The notes: generated by a model from the letters alone, not told the origin. DNA of 64,000 bases from an uncultured Acetobacteroides sp. (GCF_963678165.1 NZ_OY782755.1:1860001-1924000); one strand, 5' to 3'; counted from the first letter of the stretch, positions 45,986 to 54,932 are shown. Program-made: numbers and translations.

Positions 45986-48136
45986 ATGAAAAAGCTGGCG
46001 ATAAGCCTGCTGCTACTGGCAGCACTAGGAGGTAAGGTGCGTGCTGACGAGGGCATGTGGCTTCCCATCTTTGCCGAAAAGTACAACCTAAAGGCCATGC
46101 AGGCCAAAGGGTTTAAGCTGTCGGCTCAGGATATCTACAACGAGAACCAAAACTCCCTAAAGGAGGCTGTAGTAATCTTTGGTCGTGGCTGTACGGGCGA
46201 GATTATCTCAAAAAATGGATTGGTTATCACCAACCATCACTGCGGCTTCGACAACATCCAAAAGCATAGCAGCGTCGAACACGATTACCTGAAGGATGGC
46301 TTTTGGGCCTACACTGCCGAACAGGAACTTCCTAATCCTGGTCTTTCTGTTAAGATCCTAGTTCGTATGAAGGACGTTACCTCCGAGGCCTTGCAAGGGG
46401 TAAATGGCCAAATGTCGGAGAGCGAGCGTCAGAATATCATCCGAAAGAACAGTAAGGCCATTGTTGCAGAGGCAAAGAAAGGTAATGGTTACCTTGCTTC
46501 GGTTGAGGCCATGTTTTACGGCAACCAGTACATCCTTTTCGTGTACGAGGAGTATAAGGATGTTCGCTTGGTAGGTGCTCCACCATCAGCCATTGGCAAG
46601 TTCGGTGGTGATACCGACAACTGGATGTGGCCCCGCCACACTGGCGACTTCTCCATGTTCCGCATCTACGCCGACAAGAACAATCATCCTGCCGATTACT
46701 CGCCAAACAACGTCCCCTACACCCCCAAGCGCAGCCTAAAGGTATCGCTTAAGGGCATTAAGGAGAATGATTTTACCCTTGTATACGGCTATCCTGGCAG
46801 AACGCAGGAGTATTTGCCCGCTTCGTCGGTGCAGCTGATCACCGAGGTTAGCAATCCTAACAAGATACGCCTTCGCACCAAGCGTCTGGATATTCAGAAT
46901 GCCGAAATGGTGAAAGATCCTGCCGTACGCATTAAGTACGCTGCTAAAAACGCCTACATTGCCAACGCCTGGAAGAAGTGGCAGGGCGAGCTAAAGGGGC
47001 TTATCCGCTTAAGAGCCGTTGAAAAAAAGAAGGAGTTTGAAGCCACCTTTACCACCTGGGCTAAAAATATCGGGAATGCCGATTACGCTTCGGTTATCGA
47101 AAAACTCGATGCCAACAACGAGGCTTCGAATCAGCTAACCGTTGCCAAGGACTTCCAAGCAGAGGCTCTTTATGCTATCGAAGCCGTTCGGTTTGCATCT
47201 TCATTCGATTCGCTGGTCGTCTACTCTAAGGCGAAGAATGCCGATGCTGCAAAGATCAGCAAGCAGATTGATAAGCTGAAGGATATAGCTGAGCCTTACT
47301 TTAAGGACTACTTTATGCCTATCGACCAAAAGACTTTTGTTGCCATGATGGAGGAGTTCGATGCCAATGTACCATCACAGTTTATGCCTGCACAGGTTCA
47401 GAGCCTCAAGGCAAAGTATAAAGGATTTGCTGCAATGGCTGCGAAGGTCTACGCTAAGTCTGTCTTTACCGATAAGGCTCGTTTCGATGCCTTTGTGAAT
47501 GGCTACACCGCAAATCAGTATAAAAAGGTAGAGGCCGATCCTTTATATATGCTGGTAATGTCGGTTCGCGATATGTATAAGGATGCTGTTGATGTTCCTT
47601 TAGCCCAACTTCGCAACGAGCAAGACCTCCTTTTGCGCACCTACATGAAGGGACAGATGGAGTACCAACCCAACAAGGTATTCTATCCCGATGCCAACTC
47701 AACTTTAAGGATATCCTACGGTAAGGTAGAGGGGTATAAGCCAGTAGATGCCGTTAAGTACGAGTATCAGTCAACCATCGAAGGCATCATGCAGAAGGAT
47801 AATCCCAACATCTACGATTACGATGTTCCTACAAAACTTCACGAGCTTTACGCAAAGAAGGATTATGGCAGATATGCCGTTAACGGCACCATTCCAGTTG
47901 CCTTTACTGCCAGCAACCACACCACCGGCGGCAACTCAGGTAGCCCTGTACTCGATGGCGATGGTAACCTGATAGGCGTAAACTTCGACCGCTGCTGGGA
48001 GGGAACCATGAGCGACATCATGTACGATCCAGATCAGTGCCGCAACATTATCCTAGACATTCGCTACGCTATGTTTCTTATCGATAAGTATGCCGGCGCT
48101 AAGCGTCTGGTTGACGAGATTGATGTGGTAGAGTAG
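45986..48136 (+). CDS. S46-family dipeptidyl-peptidase, DPP11-like
   Basis: 716 residues, close to Porphyromonas DPP7/DPP11. A signal peptide (1-20) sends it to the periplasm. The chymotrypsin-type triad is visible: His in ITNHHCGFD (about 83-84), and Ser651 in TTGGNSGSPVLD; the Asp is in the region around 225. A helical cap (about 280-570) covers the active site. Residue +18 after the catalytic Ser is Arg, in GVNFDRCWEGTMSD; in the family this position is Arg in DPP11 (cuts after Asp/Glu) and Gly in DPP7 (hydrophobic). So it should release acidic dipeptides, feeding amino-acid fermentation. Single gene with a terminator at 48391. Confidence 0.93.
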   Translation: MKKLAISLLLLAALGGKVRADEGMWLPIFAEKYNLKAMQAKGFKLSAQDIYNENQNSLKEAVVIFGRGCTGEIISKNGLVITNHHCGFDNIQKHSSVEHDYLKDGFWAYTAEQELPNPGLSVKILVRMKDVTSEALQGVNGQMSESERQNIIRKNSKAIVAEAKKGNGYLASVEAMFYGNQYILFVYEEYKDVRLVGAPPSAIGKFGGDTDNWMWPRHTGDFSMFRIYADKNNHPADYSPNNVPYTPKRSLKVSLKGIKENDFTLVYGYPGRTQEYLPASSVQLITEVSNPNKIRLRTKRLDIQNAEMVKDPAVRIKYAAKNAYIANAWKKWQGELKGLIRLRAVEKKKEFEATFTTWAKNIGNADYASVIEKLDANNEASNQLTVAKDFQAEALYAIEAVRFASSFDSLVVYSKAKNADAAKISKQIDKLKDIAEPYFKDYFMPIDQKTFVAMMEEFDANVPSQFMPAQVQSLKAKYKGFAAMAAKVYAKSVFTDKARFDAFVNGYTANQYKKVEADPLYMLVMSVRDMYKDAVDVPLAQLRNEQDLLLRTYMKGQMEYQPNKVFYPDANSTLRISYGKVEGYKPVDAVKYEYQSTIEGIMQKDNPNIYDYDVPTKLHELYAKKDYGRYAVNGTIPVAFTASNHTTGGNSGSPVLDGDGNLIGVNFDRCWEGTMSDIMYDPDQCRNIILDIRYAMFLIDKYAGAKRLVDEIDVVE

Positions 48137-48570
48137 TGCCTTATAGTAAGGTGTGTTTTCGGTGTAATGATCAAACTTCTTTTAAGAAGCTTAAGAAATT
48201 GAAGTAAGTTTTACGAAGCTAAAATAATTCGGAAGGTAAAGAGGTTAAAGAATAGAGGCAACTCCTAATCAAGGCTCTTAATCGCCTCCTTGCGAGGGGG
48301 GAGGGGCGGGGTTTTCTATGATTCATCCATGGTAGTTGTTGCTTCATAGTTCGATATTTACGCTGCATTCACATTATAGTATTATGGATTAAGGGAGCCT
48401 AAGATGTTTTGGGCTCCCTTGCTATATCCGTTCTATCATGAATCTACCTTAGTCAATCCTTTTGAACTTTTACCCTCTTTTTTACTTTTATTGTTGTAAA
48501 TATTATTAATGTTGTAAAATTAAGCTATATTTCGCTTTGTAGAAAATGGTTGTTTCCAAAACTAAAACCT
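48137..48570. other. Gap between the S46 peptidase and the hydrogenase-linked cassette
   Basis: 434 bp with no gene. It contains a G-rich stretch (48283-48314, CCTCCTTGCGAGGGGGGAGG-like) that resembles a dispersed intergenic element, a terminator at 48391-48420 and a very A/T-rich tract from 48470 to 48540 that should hold the cassette promoter (a TATATTTC near 48526 is one base off the -7 consensus). Confidence 0.6.
48391..48420 (+). terminator. Terminator before the hydrogenase-linked cassette
   Basis: AAGGGAGCC and GGCTCCCTT form a 9-bp stem with a 12-nt loop; the following sequence is only weakly T-rich. Confidence 0.75.
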
Positions 48571-48915
48571 ATGAAGCTATCTGAAGTCGTAAGCCTTGTT
48601 CAAGCGGATGTTCTTTGTGGAGAAGATAAGCTAGATCAGATCGTTCGTCATGGCTTTTCTTCCGATCTAATGAGCGATGTGCTTACGCTATCCACCAACG
48701 ATGTTATGCTCATCACGGGCCTTGCCAACCTGCAAGCCGTTCGAACCGCCGAGATGTCGGATATTCCTGTAGTACTATTTGTTCGAGATAAGCAAATCAG
48801 CAGCGATATTGTTGATTTAGGAAGAGATTTGGGGTTGGTGTTGCTTCGAACCAAGTTTTCCATGTATAAAACGGCAGGATTGTTGTTCAATGCTGGATTA
48901 CAGCCTGTGTTTTAG
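48571..48915 (+). CDS. DRTGG-domain protein (first copy)
   Basis: 114 residues made of one DRTGG-like domain, an alpha/beta regulatory module also found beside CBS domains and in phosphotransacetylases; it is thought to bind a small ligand. Recognisable parts: KLSEVVSLVQADVLCGEDKLDQIVRHGFSSDLMSDVL and later IPVVLFVRDKQISSDIVDLGRDLGLVLLRTKFSMYKTAGLLF. ATG 48571 is preferred over TTG 48550. It opens a six-gene series that leads into the hydrogenase genes; the next start is 3 bp downstream. The second DRTGG protein at 50711 has the same layout, suggesting a pair or heterodimer. Confidence 0.85.
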   Translation: MKLSEVVSLVQADVLCGEDKLDQIVRHGFSSDLMSDVLTLSTNDVMLITGLANLQAVRTAEMSDIPVVLFVRDKQISSDIVDLGRDLGLVLLRTKFSMYKTAGLLFNAGLQPVF

Positions 48916-48918
48916 CAT

Positions 48919-49344
48919 ATGCAGCTCGATTACAAAGTAGAGGGGGGCGATTTTGCTCGGGCAGGATGGGCATCTAGTCAGGTGAAAAAGGTGCTTAAGC
49001 AGCTCAATATCGACCAAAGCGTGATTAAACGCGTTGTGGTTGCGCTATACGAGGCCGAGGTAAATATCGTTGCCCATGCCTACCGGGGCGTTATTACGGT
49101 AAATATCGATGCCGAAAAGATTAGGATGAAGCTTGAGGATGAAGGTCCTGGAATTCCCGATATTCCACTGGCAATGCAAAGAGGGTATTCTACCGCATCG
49201 CCACAAGTACGCGAAATGGGCTTTGGGGCCGGGATGGGGCTTCCCAATATCGACACCAATGCCGATGTATTTGACATAAAAACCGACCTTGGAGTTGGAA
49301 CTACGCTTGATATTACGATTAACCTAAAAGCACAAGTGGAATAG
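48919..49344 (+). CDS. Anti-sigma-factor-like GHKL ATPase (RsbW type)
   Basis: 141 residues of the RsbW/SpoIIAB-like histidine-kinase ATPase fold. N-box ALYEAEVNIVAHAYRG (about 39-54), G1 box EDEGPGIPD (about 73-81) and G2 box GFGAGMGLPNIDTNAD (about 101-116) are complete, so ATP binding is expected. In Firmicutes such proteins phosphorylate anti-anti-sigma factors; here no sigma factor or antagonist lies beside it. It is packed 3 bp from both neighbours. By position it may couple the redox protein and the DRTGG modules to an output. Confidence 0.87.
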   Translation: MQLDYKVEGGDFARAGWASSQVKKVLKQLNIDQSVIKRVVVALYEAEVNIVAHAYRGVITVNIDAEKIRMKLEDEGPGIPDIPLAMQRGYSTASPQVREMGFGAGMGLPNIDTNADVFDIKTDLGVGTTLDITINLKAQVE

Positions 49345-49347
49345 GAT

Positions 49348-50724
49348 ATGAGCACACCGAAATTTTTTCATGCCTTGAAAATATTGGAAGATGTTTGCAT
49401 CGGATGCTCACATTGTGTACGAGTTTGCCCTACCGAGGCTCTGCGCATCAGGGATGGCAAATCGCATCTTTATCCAGACAGATGTGTCGACTGTGGCGAG
49501 TGCTACCGCGTTTGTCCTGTTAACGCCATCATCAACTATCACGACGATTTCGATAAGATATTCAAGTATAAGCATCGCATTGCGCTTGTTCCATCCATTG
49601 TGTTGGGGCAGTTTAAGGATGGCATAGAGCCCGAGCATGTGTTTACGGTGCTTAAAGGATTAGGCTTTACCGACATTTGCGAGGGCGAAGAGGGGGCGCG
49701 TCTTCTTGCGGAGCTGGTCAACCAGCGTGTTGCCGATCGAACTGTTGAGCATCCTGTGATATCCTCGTTCTGTCCGGCAGTTGTTCGTCTTATTCAGGTA
49801 AACTTTCCGGGACTTACCCCTAACATCATGCCAATAAAGGCGCCGCTCGACTTCTCAGCTATGTACATCCGTCAAAAGTATCGTGAGATGGGCATTGATG
49901 ATGACGATGTTGGAATCTTTTACATTACGCCTTGTGCTGCAAAGATTGTAGCCATCGTTTCGCCTGTTGCGGTCGATAACTCGGGCATCAACGGCTTTAT
50001 TAATCTCGACTTTATATATAATAAGGTGATGAAGGTAATAAAGTCGACGGGTGGCGCAAAGAATATTGCTCCCGATCGCAAGTCGAACCTTAACGGTAAG
50101 CAGATGCTTTGGTCGCTCACTGGTGGAGAAGCAGCCTGCATAAAGGGACGATCGCTGTCGATTGATGGAATGAAAAACGTAATCGACTTTCTGGAAAGGT
50201 TGGAAAACGACGAGGTCGAGAACGTTGACTTCCTTGAGCTGCGCATGTGCGATCAAAGTTGTGCCGGAGGTATTCTTGCGCCTGCCAACCGATTCCTTGT
50301 TGTGGAGCGAATGCAAAAGCGTGCCCGAAATGTTGATGCAAGCACGCTAACTTTTGATATTGATAGCTACTCCGATATGCTAGAAGCCAATGCCTTCACC
50401 GAGGATGTTCGCCCACGAACCAGTCTCCGTTACGACATAGATGTAAGTAAGGCAATCGCAAAGATGGAGAAGGTGAGAAGGCTTATGTGCTTCCTCCCTG
50501 GTATTGATTGTTCCGTTTGCGGTGCACCAACCTGTCAGGCGCATGCCGAGGATGTTGTCCAAGGTCGTTCGGTTATTACCAACTGCATATTTCTCCAGAA
50601 GAAGCTCGAAAACCAGCGGCTGCTCGATAGCAAGCATGCGCTGAGAATGATAGAGAAAATTTGGGGTAAAGATAGATTCGATAAAGATTGTACTAAAAGA
50701 GGAAAGAAGAATGAAGATCGCTGA
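49348..50724 (+). CDS. [FeFe]-hydrogenase-like Fe-S protein, putative redox/H2 sensor
   Basis: 458 residues. Two [4Fe-4S] motifs at the N-terminus (CIGCSHCVRVCP, 17-28; CVDCGECYRVCP, 46-56), then a hydrogenase large-subunit-type domain (about 70-320) and a C-terminal four-cysteine cluster (C388, C391, C396, C413). The four H-cluster ligand cysteines have counterparts: C142 in SSFCP, C196 in TPCAAK, and C301/C305 in RMCDQSCAGG. But the proton-transfer cysteine before C142 is Phe, the conserved glutamate of the second motif is missing, and the third motif lacks the GCxGGGGxP pattern. So turnover is likely weak or absent, and a sensing role is favoured. There is no PAS domain, unlike HydS. It overlaps the next gene by 14 bp. 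Confidence 0.85.
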   Translation: MSTPKFFHALKILEDVCIGCSHCVRVCPTEALRIRDGKSHLYPDRCVDCGECYRVCPVNAIINYHDDFDKIFKYKHRIALVPSIVLGQFKDGIEPEHVFTVLKGLGFTDICEGEEGARLLAELVNQRVADRTVEHPVISSFCPAVVRLIQVNFPGLTPNIMPIKAPLDFSAMYIRQKYREMGIDDDDVGIFYITPCAAKIVAIVSPVAVDNSGINGFINLDFIYNKVMKVIKSTGGAKNIAPDRKSNLNGKQMLWSLTGGEAACIKGRSLSIDGMKNVIDFLERLENDEVENVDFLELRMCDQSCAGGILAPANRFLVVERMQKRARNVDASTLTFDIDSYSDMLEANAFTEDVRPRTSLRYDIDVSKAIAKMEKVRRLMCFLPGIDCSVCGAPTCQAHAEDVVQGRSVITNCIFLQKKLENQRLLDSKHALRMIEKIWGKDRFDKDCTKRGKKNEDR

Positions 50725-51076
50725 AATTGTAGATAAGCTAGGTCTTAAGGTTTGTTCGGGAGCCGAGGGGCTGGAGAATGAGGTAACCGGAGGTTATGCT
50801 TCCGACCTGCTTAGTGATGTAATGGGAAATGCGCAGACGGGTAATATCTGGGTTACCCTGCAAACTCATAAGAATATTATGGCCGTTGCAAGCCTAAAAG
50901 ATCTTTCTGCGGTTGTTCTTGTAAAGGGGCTTGAGCCCGATAGCGACACAGCAGCCCAAAGTAATGAAGAGGGGATTCCAATTCTTAGCACCGAAATGGA
51001 AACATTTGATGTTGTTGGGAAACTCTTTGGCTTGTTGAACGAATCAGAACCTTTCCTTTATTACTACTGCCAATAA
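50711..51076 (+). CDS. DRTGG-domain protein (second copy)
   Basis: 121 residues, one DRTGG-like domain: KIAEIVDKLGLKVCSGAEGLENEVTGGYASDLLSDVMGNAQTGNIWVTLQTHKNIMAVASLKDLSAVVLV. It parallels the protein at 48571-48915 (ASDLLSDVM against SSDLMSDVL). Its start lies inside the end of the hydrogenase-like gene, a 14-bp overlap that implies translational coupling. Ligand unknown. Confidence 0.87.
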   Translation: MKIAEIVDKLGLKVCSGAEGLENEVTGGYASDLLSDVMGNAQTGNIWVTLQTHKNIMAVASLKDLSAVVLVKGLEPDSDTAAQSNEEGIPILSTEMETFDVVGKLFGLLNESEPFLYYYCQ

Positions 51077-51108
51077 TTGGCAGTAGTGGTTTGGATATAC
51101 TACTATAG

Positions 51109-51849
51109 ATGGTTGAATATAGAGGCGATTTGCATATTCATACCGTAATATCGCCTTGTGGCGATCTGGAAATGAGCCCAACCAACATAGTTGCAAAAGC
51201 AAAAGAGGTTGGCCTTTGTATTATTGGCATAACCGACCATAATTGTACAAAGCATGCTCCTCTTGTTCGTGCTTTAGCCGAACGCGACGGCATTTTTGTG
51301 CTGATGGGTGCTGAGGTAACTACTCGCGAAGAAGCTCATTGCCTTACATTCTTTCCAGATGAGGATTCGCTTAACCAATTTCAGTCATATATTGAGGAGA
51401 GGTTGCCTCCAATTCCTCTAAACCCTGCTATTTTTGGATATCAGGTAGTGGTAAACGAGCAGGAAGAGATCTTGGAAGAGTTGCCATATCTGTTGATATC
51501 AGGTTTAGATGCCTCTATCGAAGAGATTGAGCAAGTTGTTCATAGTTTAGGAGGACTGTTTATTCCGGCACATGTAAATAAAAACAAGTATAGCGTTATA
51601 TCACAGCTCGGCTTTATCCCGTTTGACCTTAACTATGATGCTCTGGAGATATCTCAGCATACGTCTAAAGCGGAGTTCTGCAAGTTGTTTCCCTACCTCG
51701 ACGGTAAACCCTTTATACAAAGTTCCGATTCTCACTTTATCGATGCTATTGGAACCGTAACTACCTGTTTTAATCTAAACGAGTTGACGTTTGATGAGGT
51801 AAAACAGGCATTTCAAAACGCAAATGGACGGTTTGTAAGGATACCTTAA
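51109..51849 (+). CDS. PHP-domain metal-dependent phosphoesterase
   Basis: 246 residues. PHP domains are metal-dependent hydrolases of phosphoester bonds. Metal-binding motifs are visible: DLHIHTVISPCGDLEMSP (about 6-23), GITDHNCTKH (about 40-49), a glutamate in GAEVTTREEAH (about 67-77), IPAHVNKNKYS (about 149-159) and SSDSHFIDAIG (about 205-215). All metal ligands seem present, so it is likely catalytic. The substrate is not known; a nucleotide or second messenger bound by the DRTGG proteins is one possibility, but only by position. Confidence 0.88.
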   Translation: MVEYRGDLHIHTVISPCGDLEMSPTNIVAKAKEVGLCIIGITDHNCTKHAPLVRALAERDGIFVLMGAEVTTREEAHCLTFFPDEDSLNQFQSYIEERLPPIPLNPAIFGYQVVVNEQEEILEELPYLLISGLDASIEEIEQVVHSLGGLFIPAHVNKNKYSVISQLGFIPFDLNYDALEISQHTSKAEFCKLFPYLDGKPFIQSSDSHFIDAIGTVTTCFNLNELTFDEVKQAFQNANGRFVRIP

Positions 51850-51882
51850 GTTCCTTACATTCACTAAAAGAAACTAATTCTG

Positions 51883-52425
51883 ATGAAAGATTTGTCGCTG
51901 CATATTCTGGATATTGTTCAGAATTCAACCCGAGCGAATGCAACACTGGTTGAAATTTTCGTCGAAGAGGATGTCAACAGAAATCTCATATCTATTACTA
52001 TTAAAGATAATGGCAACGGAATGTCTCCTGATATGGTAAAGCAGGTTGAGGATCCTTTTGTAACCTCTCGTACAACCCGAAAGGTGGGGCTTGGCATTCC
52101 GCTTTTTAAGCAGAGCGCAACTCAGAGTGGGGGAGAATTGCATATTTCCTCAGCGGTTGATATAGGAACTACAGTGGTTGCAACCTTTAAGATGGATAAC
52201 ATTGATACTCCTCCATGGGGAGATTTGCCTGGTGTTATCTCCCTTATTGCGTCAGGGAATCCTACCGTAAATTTTATTTACGATCATTCCTATAATGGTA
52301 ATCATTACATTTTCGATACCCGTGAGGTGAAAGAGATCTTGGGTGAAACTCCAATTTCTGAGCCTCAAATTGCCAATTTCCTTAAAGAAATGATTTCCGA
52401 AAACCTTGATGAAATAAAAAAATAA
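51883..52425 (+). CDS. GHKL-family ATP-binding protein (histidine-kinase-like)
   Basis: 180 residues. An ATPase domain with N-box DIVQNSTRANATLVEI (about 10-25), G1 box DNGNGMSPD (about 46-54) and a G2 box KVGLGIPLFKQSA (about 70-82). It lacks the dimerisation/phosphoacceptor helix pair of a full histidine kinase. The last 70 residues are unique to this type of protein. It closes the six-gene cassette; the hydrogenase genes begin 286 bp later. Together with the RsbW-like protein it gives the cassette two GHKL ATPases. Confidence 0.87.
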   Translation: MKDLSLHILDIVQNSTRANATLVEIFVEEDVNRNLISITIKDNGNGMSPDMVKQVEDPFVTSRTTRKVGLGIPLFKQSATQSGGELHISSAVDIGTTVVATFKMDNIDTPPWGDLPGVISLIASGNPTVNFIYDHSYNGNHYIFDTREVKEILGETPISEPQIANFLKEMISENLDEIKK

Positions 52426-52551
52426 GTTGCGTTTGTTAATACTGTGAGAAGTTAAAATAAAGGCAATAGTCAGTATTTGTCAAGTAACAATGTGTAAGTG
52501 TAAAGTCGCTGAATAGATATATACATAACGCAAATCAAACTAAATGGTTTT

Positions 52552-52607
52552 AAAGGAGAAGTGAAATGATCAAACAATTAATTATATTTAATCTAAATAA
52601 CAACTAG
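52552..52607 (+). CDS. Possible 13-codon leader peptide with strong ribosome-binding site
   Basis: Upstream of the hydrogenase genes, AAAGGAG (52552-52558) lies 7 bp before ATG at 52566; the frame reads MIKQLIIFNLNNN and stops at TAG (52605-52607). Such a strong Shine-Dalgarno sequence in front of so short a frame is notable in a phylum where these sites are usually weak. It could be a leader peptide or a chance match; the interval 52552-52565 is the ribosome-binding region. Confidence 0.35.
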
Positions 52608-52710
52608 ATTGTTTGCAAAAAAAGATTAATTGTAAATGTGTTCCTGTTAATAATTTCACATATATTTGGCGGCGATAGGATAAATTACGACTGGAAAACG
52701 AAAGTAAACT

Positions 52711-53103
52711 ATGACCAAAGTTAAATCATTGGCAGATCTGAAGCAGATGAAAGCCAACCTTGAGGCTAAGGTTAACCTTAGGGAAAAGGCCGAAACGGTA
52801 GAAGACCATGTGCAGGTTAAGGTTGCAATGGCAACCTGTGGCATTGCCTCTGGTGCAAAAACCGTAATGGAATACTTAATTGAAGAGTTTGATAAGCGCG
52901 GGATATCTGCGGTTGTTACTCAAACTGGATGCATGGGCTACTGTTACGCCGAACCCACGATTGAGGTTAAGCGTCCTGGCGAAGAGCCTGTTGTATTCGG
53001 GTATGTTGATACTAAGAAGGTTGATGAAATCATAGAAAAGTACATCAAAAACGGTGAACTTGTTGATGGTATCATTCCTGTAAACTATCAGTCTATTAAA
53101 TAG
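52711..53103 (+). CDS. Thioredoxin-like [2Fe-2S] ferredoxin subunit of the hydrogenase (HndB-like)
   Basis: 130 residues. A helical N-terminus (1-40) precedes a thioredoxin-like [2Fe-2S] domain with cysteines in MATCGIASGAK (about 43-53) and QTGCMGYCYAEP (about 80-91), the NuoE/HndB pattern (C-x-long-C-x3-C). It probably passes electrons in the NADH arm of the complex. It is first of four structural genes; the next starts 21 bp later. Confidence 0.9.
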   Translation: MTKVKSLADLKQMKANLEAKVNLREKAETVEDHVQVKVAMATCGIASGAKTVMEYLIEEFDKRGISAVVTQTGCMGYCYAEPTIEVKRPGEEPVVFGYVDTKKVDEIIEKYIKNGELVDGIIPVNYQSIK

Positions 53104-53111
53104 TACATATT

Positions 53112-53117
53112 AGGAGG
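53112..53117 (+). promoter_or_regulatory. Strong Shine-Dalgarno site of hydB
   Basis: AGGAGG, 7 bp before the ATG at 53125, a full anti-SD match. Similar GGAG sites precede the hydA and hydC genes, suggesting high expression or a history outside typical Bacteroidota genes. Confidence 0.7.
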
Positions 53118-53124
53118 ATTCGGA

Positions 53125-54918
53125 ATGTCTAAGTATAAAATGCATATTCTAGTATGTGGTGGTACTGGATGTAGAGCTTCGGAAAGCGACGTTATTGTTG
53201 CTAACCTGAAAAAAGAACTTGCAGCAAAGGGACTCGAAAATGATGTTCAGGTTATCATGACTGGTTGCTTTGGCTTCTGCGAAAAGGGACCAATTGTGAA
53301 GATTATGCCCGATAATACATTCTACGTACAGGTAAAACCTGAAGATGTAGTAGAAATAGTAAACGAGCATATCGTTAAGGGACGTAAGGTAATGCGTCTG
53401 CTTTATGTTGATCCAACATCCCAAGATCATATATCGGACTCCAAGCACATGGAGTTCTACAAGAAGCAAATTCGTATTGCACTTCGCAACTGCGGATTTA
53501 TCAATCCTGAAAATGTTGATGAGTATATTGCTCGTGATGGTTACTTGGCTTTAGGTAAGGCATTAACCGAAATGAAGCCTCAGGATGTTATCGATGAGAT
53601 TAAGAAATCAGGTCTTCGTGGTCGTGGAGGCGGTGGTTTCCCAACTGGATTAAAGTGGGATTTTGCCTCCAAGAACAAGGCAGACCAAAAATATGTGGTT
53701 TGTAACGCTGATGAGGGAGACCCAGGTGCGTTTATGGATCGCTCGATCTTAGAGGGTGACCCTCACTCCGTAATTGAGGCTATGGCTCTTTGCGGATACT
53801 CTATAGGTGCTACCAAGGGCTTGGTTTACATTCGTGCCGAATATCCGTTGGCAATTCATCGTCTTAAGGTTGCCATTGACCAGGCTCGCGAGTATGGCTT
53901 GTTGGGCGATGATATTATGGGAACAGGCTTCCGATTCGATATAGAACTTCGCTACGGTGCAGGTGCCTTTGTTTGTGGAGAAGAAACCGCTTTGATTCAC
54001 TCGATGGAAGGTCTTCGTGGTGAGCCAACCGTTAAACCTCCATTCCCCGCAGAATCAGGTTATAAGGCTAAACCTACTAACGTAAACAACGTAGAAACTC
54101 TTGCTAGCGTTCCTGTAATTCTTTTAAAAGGTGCAGAGTGGTTTGCAAGCATAGGAACCGAGAAGTCTAAGGGTACTAAGGTTTTCGCTCTAGCAGGCAA
54201 AATCAATAACGTAGGACTTATTGAAGTCCCAATGGGAACCACCCTTCGTGAGGTTATCTTCGAAATTGGAGGGGGCATCAAGAATGGTAAGAAGTTTAAG
54301 GCTGTTCAAACAGGAGGACCATCTGGTGGTTGCTTGACAGAAAAACACCTTGATACTCCAATTGACTTTGACAATCTTATCGCAGTAGGCTCTATGATGG
54401 GTTCGGGCGGTATGATTGTAATGGATGAAGACGATTGCATGGTGTCGGTTGCCAAATTTTTCCTTGAGTTTACTGTTGAGGAGTCGTGCGGAAAGTGTGC
54501 TCCTTGCCGTATTGGTAATAAGCGACTACACGAACTCTTAGATAGAATAACCAAGGGCAATGGTACGCTAGAGGATCTTGATCGTTTACGCAACCTATCT
54601 CATGTAATTAAGGACACTGCTCTTTGCGGGCTTGGACAAACTTCGCCAAACCCAGTTCTTTCAACGCTTGACAATTTCTACAACGAATATCTCGATCACG
54701 TTAACGAGAAGAAGTGTACTGCAGGACAATGTAAGGCTCTGATGACCTATGTTATCGATCCAGACGCTTGTGTTGGATGTACCGCTTGTGCTCGTAATTG
54801 CCCTGTTAATGCAATTGCAGGCGAACGTAAGCAGCCACATGTTATTAACCCTGCTATTTGTATCAAGTGTGGTGCTTGTATGGAGAAATGTAAGTTTAAT
54901 GCTATCAACATAAAATAG
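53125..54918 (+). CDS. hydB: NADH-binding NuoF-like subunit of electron-bifurcating hydrogenase (HydB/HndC)
   Basis: 597 residues. Order: thioredoxin-like [2Fe-2S] domain (about 5-95; CGGTGCRAS and CFGFCEKGP), the NuoF core with glycine-rich NADH/FMN loop GLRGRGGGGFPTGLKW (about 168-183) and NADEGDPGAFMDRSILEGDPH, the SLBB region, the [4Fe-4S] motif ESCGKCAPCRIG (about 452-463), and a C-terminal ferredoxin domain with two [4Fe-4S] motifs, CVGCTACARNCP and CIKCGACMEKC (about 552-592). This is the HydB/HndC architecture, longer than Complex I NuoF. It takes electrons from NADH and passes them to HydA. It starts 21 bp after the ferredoxin subunit gene and ends 14 bp before hydA. Confidence 0.96.
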   Translation: MSKYKMHILVCGGTGCRASESDVIVANLKKELAAKGLENDVQVIMTGCFGFCEKGPIVKIMPDNTFYVQVKPEDVVEIVNEHIVKGRKVMRLLYVDPTSQDHISDSKHMEFYKKQIRIALRNCGFINPENVDEYIARDGYLALGKALTEMKPQDVIDEIKKSGLRGRGGGGFPTGLKWDFASKNKADQKYVVCNADEGDPGAFMDRSILEGDPHSVIEAMALCGYSIGATKGLVYIRAEYPLAIHRLKVAIDQAREYGLLGDDIMGTGFRFDIELRYGAGAFVCGEETALIHSMEGLRGEPTVKPPFPAESGYKAKPTNVNNVETLASVPVILLKGAEWFASIGTEKSKGTKVFALAGKINNVGLIEVPMGTTLREVIFEIGGGIKNGKKFKAVQTGGPSGGCLTEKHLDTPIDFDNLIAVGSMMGSGGMIVMDEDDCMVSVAKFFLEFTVEESCGKCAPCRIGNKRLHELLDRITKGNGTLEDLDRLRNLSHVIKDTALCGLGQTSPNPVLSTLDNFYNEYLDHVNEKKCTAGQCKALMTYVIDPDACVGCTACARNCPVNAIAGERKQPHVINPAICIKCGACMEKCKFNAINIK

Positions 54919-54932
54919 TTGAGGAATTAAAG

